Assembly (NCBI GenBank): GCA_035771175.1 | Contig: CM069593.1 | Coordinates: 19,249,956-19,313,955 of the forward strand | Length of the DNA stretch: 64,000 nucleotides | Reading direction: 5' to 3' | Source of the DNA: Paratinospora sagittata | Lineage: Eukaryota > Streptophyta > Magnoliopsida > Ranunculales > Menispermaceae | In this document: positions 36,348 through 47,329 of the stretch, one piece after another | Position numbering within the stretch: the first letter of the stretch is position 1 | Layout of the letters: every line of letters starts with the position of its first letter | Made by a program: the position numbers and the translations under genes | Notes under the pieces: model-generated | What the model saw: only the letters and a program-made list of their open reading frames with translations | Told to the model about the DNA's origin: nothing | Database searches by the model: none

Positions 36348-37307
36348 ATGGTAATGGGTATATGTCAGAATTAATTAAGAAGTACCCATTAATTTTATTA
36401 TTATTATTATTTTTGGTTTAGTTTGATACATTTATTCATTATAATGAAATTAATTTGCAGGAATCAATGTTGGTGCCTTCATGGCTAGAGCCATTGCTCT
36501 CCACAGCTTTTTTCTCCGTTTGCAGGACACATGGTGATGCAGCAAGAAGTGAATGCAACTTGTATTGCCTAGACTGCAAATGTGACGCGTTTTGCTTCTA
36601 CTGCCGATCTTCTAGACACAAGGATCATCGTGTAATTCAAGTGGGTATTTCAACACATTCTCATTTTTTTAGGGGGTTTCTAATCATAATTCTGATCTTG
36701 ATGGATTTTTTGATGGGTGGTTAATGAAAATGTTGGATCATCATGATGCAGATAAGGAGATCATCATATCATGATGTGGTAAGAGTGTCAGAGATTCAGA
36801 AAGTTCTTGATATAAGTGGAGTACAGACTTATGTGATAAACAGTGCTAGAGTTTTGTTTCTGAATGAGAGGCCTCAACCAAGAACAGGCAAAAGCGTGTC
36901 TCACATTTGTGAAATCTGTGGAAGAAGTCTCCTAGACCCATTTCGTTTCTGCTCATTGGGTTGTAAGGTTAGTAATTATACATAATAATTAACCAAGAAT
37001 TTCACATTTTTGATAATTTAATTTAGTTGATAATTTTGTTGATCTGGGCCTTCTATAATTTATTTATTTATTTTTTTAGCTGGTTGGAATAAAGAGAAAT
37101 GGGGATGCAAGTTTTATGACAGACGGCAAGAATGAAGAAATGGAAAGAGAAGGGGTATCAACAGCAAGAAGAATAATGTCAAGTAGAGAGGAAGAGGAAT
37201 TGAGTGAAGGAAGACAACAAGACATATACCCTCCAACACCACCACCACCACCTTCTAATCCAAGGAGAAGAAAGGGCATTCCTCAAAGGGCACCATTTGG
37301 ATCCTAA
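36348..37307 (+). CDS. PLATZ-family zinc-binding transcription regulator
   Basis: Exons: 36348-36350 (the ATG alone), 36461-36640, 36752-36967, 37080-37307. The protein starts [19 protein letters not shown]. It has the PLATZ zinc ligands: [27 protein letters not shown] and HKDHRVIQ, followed by [20 protein letters not shown] and [19 protein letters not shown] second Cys block is [20 protein letters not shown]. The C-terminus has a Pro run and ends [13 protein letters not shown], as in other plant PLATZ proteins. The family is plant-specific, binds A/T-rich DNA and generally represses transcription in the nucleus. The one-codon first exon is inferred: ATG at 36348 directly precedes GTAATG and joins in frame to GAATCA. 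An alternative start is the ATG at 36467 in exon 2. About 209 residues. Confidence 0.9.
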
Positions 37308-38315
37308 CTCTTTAAGACCCAAATTATGTTCCCTTAAAAAGAAATATTTAACTATTTAATACTCTTCATTCCATTCATAATCCAATATTGAAGGGCACCC
37401 TAAATTAATTAAGGGTACCCTTCAGCTCAGTTGGATTTGTGTCCTAAAAGTAATTAAACAGTACATTATTGTTGTTACACTCTGTTTCTCTTGTCCTTCC
37501 TCCTGTGAAGAAGCAATAATGCAGAATAACTATAGGAAGTTTGCAAGGTTGTACATTGATTAATTTCAATTTAATTAAAGGGGAAGTCATTGTGGAGGCC
37601 GATAATTTTTATTTTTTATTTTTTAAATTAGAAACCTCCCCACCAACCACATGGAACGTTTATAGAAAGAAACAACAGCTTTTTTCATTGTTTATATGCA
37701 GAGAGAGAATGGGCACATCAAGCTTTCTGAGAATGTGTCAATGGTATTTGTGGGGCCTCTTTTTGTTTAGCTTTTTCATGCATGAAACGTATGCAACATG
37801 GAACAAGACCGGAATTTAGGGCTGTAATTCTGTCAACTATCTTACTTTATTTTATTTTAATTTTTCCTCTGTTTTTCAGCTATCTTCTTTCATGCTTCTA
37901 ATTGTGCTAAAGGATTTTGATGTCCTTCATCAATATAATGTATAGTAGTAGCTAGAACCAATGAATCACCATCTCATTGCATTAGGGCAATAGGCAATAC
38001 CTTCCTCAACCATTAATATACCAAATTTACCTTCTTCCCAAACAGGTCATTTTTTCTTGGCAAAATCCTGTTAATCTTCCTATGCCCTTTTGCTTCCTTT
38101 GGTACCCAAACCAATTTTCAATTCCACTCTTAAGTCCTTTTTTGTCTACAATATGTTATAGTTAATTTGATAAAGTTTATCGTCAAATGATTGTTAGATT
38201 TTACTCGACTCTCCTCTTTTATTTGAGCTTGAATTTTTTTTTTTTTTTCAATCACTCAAACCAAAGTCTCGCAGTTATTAACCAACAAGTAACAAACGAG
38301 CTTTTAAGTTCAAAC

Positions 38316-38630
38316 TGTTAGAAACCACTTAATCTAAAAACTATAGTTATCAGATAAGAGCCCAACAATACATATTAAGCTATCATCAACCAAAACTTCT
38401 TATAAAATCAAGATTCTGATACCATGTTGAAAATTACTTAATCTGATCCAAAAGCTATAGCTATCAGATAAGAACCCAACAATACATATTAAGCTATCAT
38501 TAATCAAAACCTCTTATAAAATCAAAGCTCTGATTGTTAAAAAATACTTGACCCAAAAGCTATAGTTGTTAGATAAACGCCCAATAATGAATATCAAGCT
38601 ATCATCAACACAAACAACTTATAAATTAGG
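38316..38630 (-). repeat. Three tandem TRIM-like LTR copies, about 110 bp each
   Basis: Units begin TGTTAGAAACC (38316), TGTTGAAAATT (38425) and TGTTAAAAAAT (38535). All share CTATAG(T/C)T, CAGATAAG-type, CCCAA(C/T)AAT and AAGCTATCAT. CTGATACCA directly precedes unit 2, the complement of a tRNA-Met primer site, as expected next to an LTR on the minus strand. Related sequence occurs at 14.70 and 15.78 kb. Confidence 0.6.
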
Positions 38631-39231
38631 AATATACTTGCGATAAAGGGCTCAAAGTCCGTAAATAGCATTTATTTCCCCTTTTTAGATACTTGATCTC
38701 TTGTTTTGTCACCAATTAAGTGATTATTGCTTGAGCGTGGGATTGACTATGTGTAAAAGTATACAAATATGTTTTTATAGCACCGTGACAATGCTAAAAA
38801 ATCATTAAATTAATAGATTATATTGATATAAAGTCATTAAGTTAACTATTCAAGATTATGTAGTGAGACTATAACATGAGCAAAATGATTGTGTTATGGT
38901 TTGGTGATGGGTATTGCAACATGCACCTTGTTGAAATCACTAGTGAAACAGTTGCCATCCATTGAACATGTTAGTTGTTCAAAGCAGACAAGGATTTGGA
39001 GACGACGAGATAAGTTTGTTGTAACAATAACTCAAAAAGGCCATAATATAATAAATTTTCTACTTTTTTTTTTAATTCCCAATACTACTCTCTTCCTGAG
39101 AAATCATATCTAGAAAATACCATTCTTTAATTTTTATTTCCTTAACTGATTTAATCTCTATGTCAGATGATTTTTATATGGTACTTATATTATAATTAGA
39201 CATTTGATTTCTCTTGTTGCCCTGAAATCTT

Positions 39232-39234
<3 letters not shown>

Positions 39235-39265
<31 letters not shown>
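39235..39265. repeat. (TA)n microsatellite
   Basis: About 15 uninterrupted TA units. Confidence 0.95.
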
Positions 39266-39267
<2 letters not shown>

Positions 39268-39950
39268 ATGAGGAATGAAAAAATTTTAAATGCAGTTTTT
39301 TTGTGAAGTCTTTTAAATCCCAAATTTAGAGGGCTTCAAAAGTGTTGGATCAGCTTGAAACATCAGCTAGGCCAGCCCTGAAGCCTGTGTTTATGATTCT
39401 CTACTTCGTAGAAAGTAAAATACAACTTAAAAAGAAAAAACTTAAAAAATAATATTTTATTATTTTTTAAAATTAGTTTGTTTTCTTTATAAATTTTGAG
39501 AAACTGTTTTTAGGTTCTAACGAATCAAACATATTTTTCATATTTTTAAAATTTTAGATACAAAAATTTGTACCTGAGTCCTAAATCGAATCCAACCTAA
39601 ACGCAGCCTTAGCTTTTAAAGAACACCAAACACCACCTTACATGATGCTGACTGAATCAATAATGGATCAACTAGATATTTGCTGATGTTAGTTTTTAAA
39701 ACTTGGTCTTGAGTTATTTAATCATCTTACAGTTGAAATAAATTTTGCTATTTATTCTACTTAAGGCTATAATCTTTGCAATAATTTAATTGACTTGATC
39801 ATCCATGACAATTAATAGCTTCATTAATATCCTTTGACAATATTGGAGTCAGATTATGTAACAATGATAAAACCTCTCAGAAAATAAAGCTAGGTTGGAA
39901 GTTCAATTTTTCAGTACATTGAGGATTAGAGCTTAATAACCCTTACGTGC

Positions 39951-40173
39951 AAATGAAATGATTTAGACCAACGAATGGTTAGCTTAGTAAGTACGGGTTG
40001 AGTTCTAATGTCATTCCTGCTTAAAAGTTCTAGGGTTCAATTCTTGAAGACGCCGTTATTAAAAAAAATTATTATTTCGCTCTCGCCTTGAACGAGAACT
40101 AGTCTCGTACTCGAAGGATATAGGGATACATCGTGAAAAACCCAAAAATAAAATAAAAAATGAAATGATTTAG
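39951..40173 (+). mobile_element. tRNA-derived SINE with perfect 16 bp target duplication
   Basis: AAATGAAATGATTTAG is repeated exactly at 39951-39966 and 40158-40173. The 191 bp insert begins with an A-box-like GGTTAGCTTAGTAAGT, has a B-box TAGGGTTCAATTCTTG at 40031-40046, and ends in an A-rich tail (AAAAATAAAATAAA). A second family member is at about 54.49 kb. Confidence 0.88.
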
Positions 40174-41015
40174 GAGTTGCAAAATAAATACATCCAAACT
40201 GAAATATTGGTTTGTTTGGTTGGAATTTATTCATCAATTAGCTTTAATCAGGGTTTGGTTAGAATTGAATTAGACCTCCTCACCCATAAGCTATATTTTC
40301 AGTTAGACAAATTTAATATAAAAAATGTCTGGATTTAATTAATTGATTATTATACGTTTGAGGTTGTATTGAACACGGGTTCGTTTAGGTTTACATTAAA
40401 TTTAATTAAAGTTTGAGATAGGCACATGGGCTTTAATTAAATTAACAAAACTGATTAATCAACTATCAATAAAAAGGTGATTTATTGCCGGTGACAAGTT
40501 GATGATTTATGAGTAAAGAAAACGGCCATGCCATAAGGAGAAAATGAATCGATAAATTAATTAATTAATTACTAAGACAAAATAAATTAAATTTATGAAC
40601 CTATTTCATTCTTAAATATCCATTTCAAATAAACCAGTTATGAACGCCTAATTAAATTCTGCTAAAGATTTAATTAAAAAGATTATCATATTATCATTTT
40701 TTTATTATCAAAATTTATAGAAATTAATAGATTTTTTTTTCTTTTTTCTTTCAGAAGAAACAACGCGCCCTACACCCAGATGTCTCCCGTGGGGTATCAG
40801 GTCCCTTGAGGACCCACTAAATTAATAGAGAGATTACATTACGTGTAATTTTCTTTTTCTTTTTTTTTTATGAGAAGAGACAAAATATTATATATTGATA
40901 TAAAAGAGGTACAAAACAAGTCATAAAATATGCTCAACTACAAAACACATCATGAAAACCACCCAGCAAGTGAAGAGATACAAACAAGACCACTAGAACA
41001 TAAAAAACAGAGAAG

Positions 41016-41393
41016 TTAAACTAATGCCTCCCAACTTCTCAACCAATCTGCAAAAGAGTAACTTGTACCAAGCTTAGAAGAGCGGATCCATGAAGCAGCT
41101 GCAACCTTAGAGGATTCCCTAACTTGACCAAAATCGCTCGCAACATTTTTGAAAATCCTATCGTTGTGTTCCTTCCAAATAAACCAAAGAACAACCAAAG
41201 ACACGACGCAACCAGTGTCCCTACACCTTCTGCTAATATTGTTGACATGATTAAACGGAAAACAATTTTCACATGAAAGAGGGATAGAAAACTTTAAAGG
41301 TAGCATTCTTTCCCATCCAAACCACACCCGCAAAGAGAAAGGACATCTAAAAAATAAATGCTCAACTGTCTCTAATCCTTGGTAACCCAACAC
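41016..41393 (-). pseudogene. L1 ORF2 C-terminal end (zf-RVT region)
   Basis: 125 open codons ending at the natural C-terminus (SFADWLRSWEALV). It contains HLFFRCPFSLRVW and WFIWKEHNDRIFKN, typical of the RNase H/zf-RVT tail of plant L1 ORF2. The rest of the domain lies beyond the solo LTR. Confidence 0.8.
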
Positions 41394-42468
41394 AACATTG
41401 AGGAGAAAGACAAAAAGATGGCAACCGTTTTTGCTGTAGGTCTTGAGTGCATAATCTATTTAACGCCACCAACCACACTCTAATTTTATTTGGAATTGGA
41501 GCCTTCCAAATGTGAGGGACAAATTATGGGTTTGGGGTAGAAGAAGGAGAATTAGTGATAAAGTTAAAGAGGGACTGGCATGAAAAGGAGCCTGAATTTT
41601 CAATATACCAGAGAAAAGAGTCAGTTGATGACGAGGAAAAACGAACTTGGTTAATTGTGTGAAGGAGTGAATAGATTTTAGTTTCCTTCCTAGAGGTAGG
41701 ATCCCTTGTGAAGTGAAAGTTCCATGATGGATAATCAATATTGGATGAGGGTAAGTGTAGCGACCCCGCACCCTAGACCACCAACCCCGCAAGGAATGAC
41801 CTGCGAAATGCCGGGGCAGGACGCCCGGCGTAGGCATCTCCAACCACTCCTCAATCCCCGTGAGGTGGTTGAGACCCTACGAACCTTATCTCAAACAATG
41901 ACATAATATAAAAATGTACTAAACAAAACTATCAATCGTATTAATCATCCAAGACAAGAGATAATTCATAAAAATGAACCATAAATAAGATCATAATCCC
42001 TACAGTCCATCAAAATGGACATACATATAAAGTCCAAAACTATGGGTACAAAAAAATCGTCATATGCCCACATGGTCTATCTAACAAGTCCCAACTCACC
42101 CATACTACGATGTGGTAAGTGTTATAATTACATAGTCCAAAATATAATACATCATAATTTAAAACACAGTTCAATCAAAATGTCTCTCAACTCACATAGA
42201 GGCCTTGGATTCTCTCGCCGGCAAGGCCCTCAAGATATGACTACTCCTTTGCCCTTATTCAGGACAGAAGGACCTGAAAGAGGAAAATGAGGGTGAGCCA
42301 ACGGTGCCCAGTGAATAGAATTCAAATATGCTATCAATATTCATTAATAAATATCATATATGCATGACAATGTGTAGCATGATTAAAAGCTCATAACATA
42401 TAGATATCAAACATTTATAATAAGTTCGATGCAAGTGAAAGCTTATCAATTTGGATCCACATTCCACA

Positions 42469-42585
42469 TGCATTGGGGTTATTAGTGCACTTCTATTTCA
42501 CCGTACCGTTCTCATCCCCAATCATGTTGATTTGGGGTTACTAGTGCACGTCTATTTCACCGTACCGCTCTCATCCCTAAATATT
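42469..42585. repeat. Direct repeat inside the solo LTR
   Basis: TTGGGGTTA(T/C)TAGTGCAC followed by TCTATTTCACCGTACCG occurs twice, about 60 bp apart. Confidence 0.8.
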
Positions 42586-43959
42586 TCCTTTTTTTAAAAC
42601 CCTCCTATGACAAGGTTAAGTCCCTCTATTAGCCAGATAGATGGGCCCAACCAAAGTCATAAGGTTTTCTCAAATCAATGCATCATTCAAAACATTAGGA
42701 CACATTCATGCTTTCAACATACAATATATATATAAGTGATATGATGACATAAAAGATATAATCATAAATGAAGTCTACTCACAACCAAGCCTCGCGAGAG
42801 TATCTAACCACACACGGGCACCAAACCGAATAAACCCAATCAAGGTCCTGAAACATTCATCAATATCCAACCATACATCAATTTCTATGCTCAATCACAT
42901 AAACATTATATATCAACCCTAAATCAGCCCACATATAGACAATAGGCCTAAATCCCATCTAATCCCATCATTCAACTCAAATCACATGACTTAGGCCTCT
43001 AATGCATAGTTCTCATTCATAAACCATTCAATTAATCAAAAATACAAATTTTCAATTCCTTAGGTATAAACATGCCCAAATTGGGTCACTTGATCACAAG
43101 TAGGCCTAACCCATCATATGGTCACAACCACCAAATCAGTAGCATAATCAACCCTAATCATGCTTAATTAGACATAAATTGCAAATTCAATGATTCTAGG
43201 CCAAAAGCATCAAAAGCCCTAAAATATGATATTTTCCATACTTAGGCCATATTGCCTATTTACACTAAGTCACCATGTTCAGCCATGTATATCACTGATT
43301 TTGCATCATGGGTTCATATTCTAAATTTAGGTCTAATACAAACGACCCTACAAATTTTCCATTTAATATTCTGTTCAGATGTATCAAGCTTCCAACATAA
43401 ATGTTTAATCACTAAATCAACCGTACAGATTGAAGTATGTTAAGAGTCAAACCTTATGTTCAAACATCAGCTCAATCCAACGGTGGACCGAAAAAATAAG
43501 TATCTTTGATGAACAAGTCTCTAATCAGACAATTTCTCCTTTCCTGCTGCAAATACTTGAACTCAGATGACTATATCACACAAACTGCTTGACCCACCAA
43601 CATCTCAACCGTTCATAATTCAGAACGATCGGTTGTGAACCACCTTCTAAAATATCATATCCATCCAACGGTAGAGTTAGGAGAACTATTAGTTTGATCT
43701 AAACTGCATGAGAAATCTAGACTTTCCGACCAACTTTGTTTGGGAGGTTATATCTTTAAAAAAAAAACTCCAATCAAGATCTCCACCGACCAAAATGAAT
43801 ACCCATAAGATATGAACTTACTGAAAAAGTTTGAGCTCAATCTGACCATATAGCTCCAAGATCCAGCACTTTAATGAAAATGTTGCTGAGACTTCCCTCA
43901 AAGCAACTTTCTCTTTCTTTCTCTTCTTTTTTCCTTTCCCTCCACTCACCTCACTCTCT

Positions 43960-44290
43960 AGGACTTCCTTGGAGAAGAGAAGTGGGCATGGGACACTTGT
44001 CCACTTTCATGCAGCAACTTGATATGTGTTGGAGAAGAGAAATAGGGCATGGGAAACTTGTGCACTCTCATGCACCAACTTGACATGTGTTGGTCTCATG
44101 CACCAACTTGACATGTCTTGGAAGAGAGAAATGGGGCATGAGACACTTGTCCATTCTCATGCATCAACTTGACATGTGTTGGTCTCATGGACCAACTTGA
44201 CATATGTTAGAGAAGAGAAATGGGGCATGAGATACTTGTCCATTCTCATGCACCAATTTGACATCTGTTGGTCTCATAACTACCCATACC
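43960..44290. repeat. Tandem repeat array inside the solo LTR
   Basis: Units built from GGAGAAGAGAA, GGGCATG(G/A)GA, CACTTGTCCA, CTCATGCACCAACTTGACAT and GTTGGTCTCATG repeat four or more times with variable unit length. Confidence 0.85.
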
Positions 44291-45274
44291 AACCACATGT
44301 ACTTTAACCAATCTTATACTTGCATGTATTTTAAATGTCCAATCCATCTAATACACCAAATTTTTTATTCTCATTTATCCTTTTATTCAATCAATCCTAA
44401 CCCATATCAATTCATGGTTTAATGGGCCCATGCATAAATAATAACATATGCATTATACTTTAATTTAACATGACCCATATACAATTTATAATGCACATAT
44501 TTATATACATTATCAAGCATCAAATATACAAACATTAAACAACCATCAAACAAACACCAAACATATCAAGGCAACACATAAAATTTGGGCAAAATGCAAT
44601 TGGGTTATGGGCTAGATGAAATAATTTTCGGGGGGTCACAGGTAATAAAGTGGCTAATGGGGGCATTTGGATAAATAGAAAGACAACACAAAGAAGGGAA
44701 CAAGGTGTGAAGAGGAGAGTCACCACACCGAGTGTCTTTCCAAAATCGAATCAACTGACCATCTCCAACTTTGGGAATAACATGGAGGGGGGGGGGGGGG
44801 GACAGATAGGATAAAGACTAAAGATAAATTTCCATGGGTTTCGGTAGGTTACATGGGAGGCACAACCAGATTCCATTTCAGACAAAGATCTTTCATACTT
44901 GCTGCATATGACATGAACCCACAAAGCCTTACTATCCTTCATGAACCTCCATAACTATCTTTTTATGAGATTGCCAAAACCAACGCCGCCAAGAGATTGA
45001 AATTTTTGAACATTCGTCCAACTAACCAAGTGAAAACTTGTGCCACCATCCCCACCCTTCCAAAAAAAGGACCGCATCATTTTCTCAATCCTAGTAACCA
45101 CCTTTAATTTGGCAAAGCCATTAGAACCGCCTTTATAAACGCCATTCTCCTGCCTTTAGAAAGAAAGTTTCTTCTCTATCCACTAAGCCTTTTCTCCACC
45201 TTAGAAACAACCGAGTCCCAAAAACTCTCCTTTAATGGATTGCCACCCAAAGGTAGCCCAAGATAGGAAAGAGG

Positions 45275-46342
45275 TCAAGCACCCACTGCACAACCAATTT
45301 TCCTAGCAATATTTCCAATAACCATAGGGTCCATGTGTATGCCCGCAATTTGACTCTTTGCCATATTAATAATCAACCCAGAGATTTTGCAAAAACATTG
45401 AAGAGCCTTCAACATATTTGTAACATTCAACTCAGATCCATGAAGGAGAAAAATAGTGTCATCTACATATTGAAGGTGAGAGACCTCCACCCTCTCCTTT
45501 CCTAAGGAAAAACCTTGGACCAAATTGCATTGGCTAGCCTTTTGAACAAGGCTTCCCAGAACATCTGCTACAAGAGTAAAAAGAAAAGAAGATAGAAAAT
45601 CTCTTTGCCGAAGACCTCTACTGGCATCGAATTTATCTCTAGGCCTCCCATTTATAATCACTGAGTAACTCACCGAACTGATACAACCGTAAATCCATCT
45701 CCTATATTTTTCCCCCATACCTTTGTGAAGCATAACGTAATCAAGGAAGGCCCAGTCACCTGTATCATGCGCCTTGGCAAAATCTGCTTTAAAAATCACA
45801 CAAGGTTTCTTTAAACTTCGATACACTTCCACCGCCTCATTGGCAATCAGAACTGCATCAAGGATCTCTCTATCTTGTATGAAAGCTGATTGAGAAATGC
45901 CAACAGAAGTGTGGAGGACACTTCGTAGCCTATTCGCAAGGACCTTGGCGATAATTTTATAAAGGCTAGTGATAAAGCTTATGGGCCGGTAATCTGAAAC
46001 CTTTGTTGAATTAATCTTCTTTGGGATGAGACAGATATAGGTTTCATTGGTCTTTTTATTGATAACCCCATTATCATAGAATTCCTCCAAAACCTTCATA
46101 ATGTCATCTTTAAGGATATGTCAGGATTTTTGGTAAAATAACATGAAAAACCCATTTGGACCTGAAGCCTTGTTCTCATCGCAGCCAAAAACAACATTCC
46201 TCACTTCCTCCTCAAATGGCCTCTCAAGAAAGTTACACTCTGCTGTAGCAACAGGTCTCCACTCAATGCCCTCTAAACCCCAGGTGTGCTTATCTTGAGC
46301 TTTGTAAAGGCCTTTCAAGAGCTGAACGATTTCGTCCACCAC
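45275..46342 (-). pseudogene. L1 ORF2 reverse transcriptase domain (decayed)
   Basis: Two frames: 46342-46121, then 46099-45275 with 274 open codons. RT blocks seen: ICLIPKKINSTKVSDYRPIS, GISQSAFIQDREILDAVLIAN, KADFAKAHDTGDWAFLDYVM, GLRQRDFLSSFLFTLVADVL and QYVDDTIFLLHG (YVDD where plant L1 usually has FADD). GLRQRD replaces the usual GLRQGD. Downstream it joins the zf-RVT region. Translation would stop at 45275. Confidence 0.85.
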
Positions 46343-46490
46343 ACCTCATTCATCCTCTATAATAGTATCATCAGATCTCTCAATCTTATTGTTTTTCCGT
46401 TAAAGGGTACAAAAATTTGCATAGTGGGCTCAACCCCCAAACTCTCACATGGTTCTACTTCTAGGTTAGCTTTGGTAAGGCTTTAGGCTC

Positions 46491-47329
46491 AGAGCTCTGC
46501 TCTCCAAAAAAAATCCAATTACTTAGTAATATATATTTAAGTTTATCTTTACAATTTATTTGCCGGACTTTAATGTAATAACAATGTTAGCCTTTTAAAG
46601 CTTTTGACAAATTATACTTATTGTCACTTGTATTAACTTATAGTTAAAATGTTGAGAAGTGAGGAAGACCTGATATTTTATTCTTTCAGTACTCTAAAAC
46701 CTGAAATTTGGAAAGCTTGGCAAATGATACGTGCTTATTTAGTTCTTAAAGGTGTTAATGGCATTTCATAAATTAAATTCACTGCTTGTGTTTTCAAAAT
46801 ATATATAAAAGAAACTTCGTATTTTAGGTGTTTCTTCATTTATTATTGATACTATAAGTCAGATTTCTTTTTTGATTAGCTCAACTTTTCATCTGCAGAT
46901 GCAGATGAACTTTCATGGCCTTTGCTAAGTTTGCTTTCTATGTCATATTTAGATTGTCGAGTTTTTTATGCTTTAATGGAAAGCCAATACAATACTGGTT
47001 TCCTGTTGCATATCTTTCATGTATAAGTATTGCCTGGTTAGTTCTATGGTAGTGCATGGCTGAAGAGATATGATATCTATTTGATTTGGTTTGTTTGAGC
47101 ATACTTGAATATACAGTTATTACACTTGAAACTGTATGCTTTTTTGATTATAAGGTTGTATGTTTTTTCTGTTTCTCATTCTTTTAACTACCCTTTAAAT
47201 GTTTTTTTTGTTCAGCAGTATTGAATTAATTCTTTTTATGTTAATGATGACAGAGAACTTGTGGAATTGGAAAGTTTGGTTTGCATATGTTACACTTACA
47301 TATTGCTCATTTTTCACTGTTTAGTGCAG
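46491..47329 (+). other. Sequence upstream of the first recognisable EGY2 exon
   Basis: AT-rich, intron-like, ending in the acceptor TTTAGTGCAG at 47329. The part at 46530-46860 is distantly similar to 16850-17004 plus 17404-17600 in the glycosyltransferase intron 3. No EGY2 coding sequence is seen here. Confidence 0.5.

Larger units (their letters stand above)
37308..40857. other. Intergenic DNA with repeats
   Basis: No gene found. I looked specifically for EGY2 N-terminal exons and saw none. Contains TRIM-like tandem repeats (38.3-38.6 kb), a (TA)n tract (39.24 kb) and a SINE (39.97-40.16 kb). Confidence 0.5.
41756..44640 (-). mobile_element. Solo LTR, 2.9 kb, inserted in the L1 element
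   Basis: The plus-strand ends are TGTAGCGACCCC and GGGGGGTCACA, inverted copies of each other in TG...CA form. GGTAA flanks it (41750-41754 and 44641-44645; one extra G before the left end). L1 coding sequence continues across it. There is no pol domain inside. A long LTR of a Gypsy (Tat/Ogre-like) element is the best reading; strand is inferred from the end resembling the usual TGTGACCCC 5' start. Confidence 0.7.
40858..46490 (-). mobile_element. L1-type LINE, 5'-truncated, split by a solo LTR
   Basis: The T run at 40858-40871 is the complement of the A tail. Reading leftwards on the minus strand: endonuclease/RT linker (46342-46121, KASGPNGFFMLFYQKS), RT (46099-45275), zf-RVT start (44942-44751, NPWKFIFSLYP), then after the solo LTR the zf-RVT end (41393-41016: LETVEHLFFRCPFSLRVW, LWFIWKEHNDRIF). 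The retroposed length without the insert is about 2.75 kb. Stops and shifts interrupt it. I could not find a convincing target duplication, so the 5' limit is approximate. Confidence 0.85.

Noticed and set aside
38316..38630. CRISPR-like array (three regular repeats)
   Set aside because: Units are 110 bp with no unique spacers, carry an LTR primer-site complement and are in a plant nuclear sequence.
47261..47329. Longer EGY2 exon starting upstream at 47261
   Set aside because: The peptide before FKSILPDRR (ELESLVCICYTYILL) does not fit the family, and a good acceptor TTTAGTGCAG sits exactly at the homology boundary.
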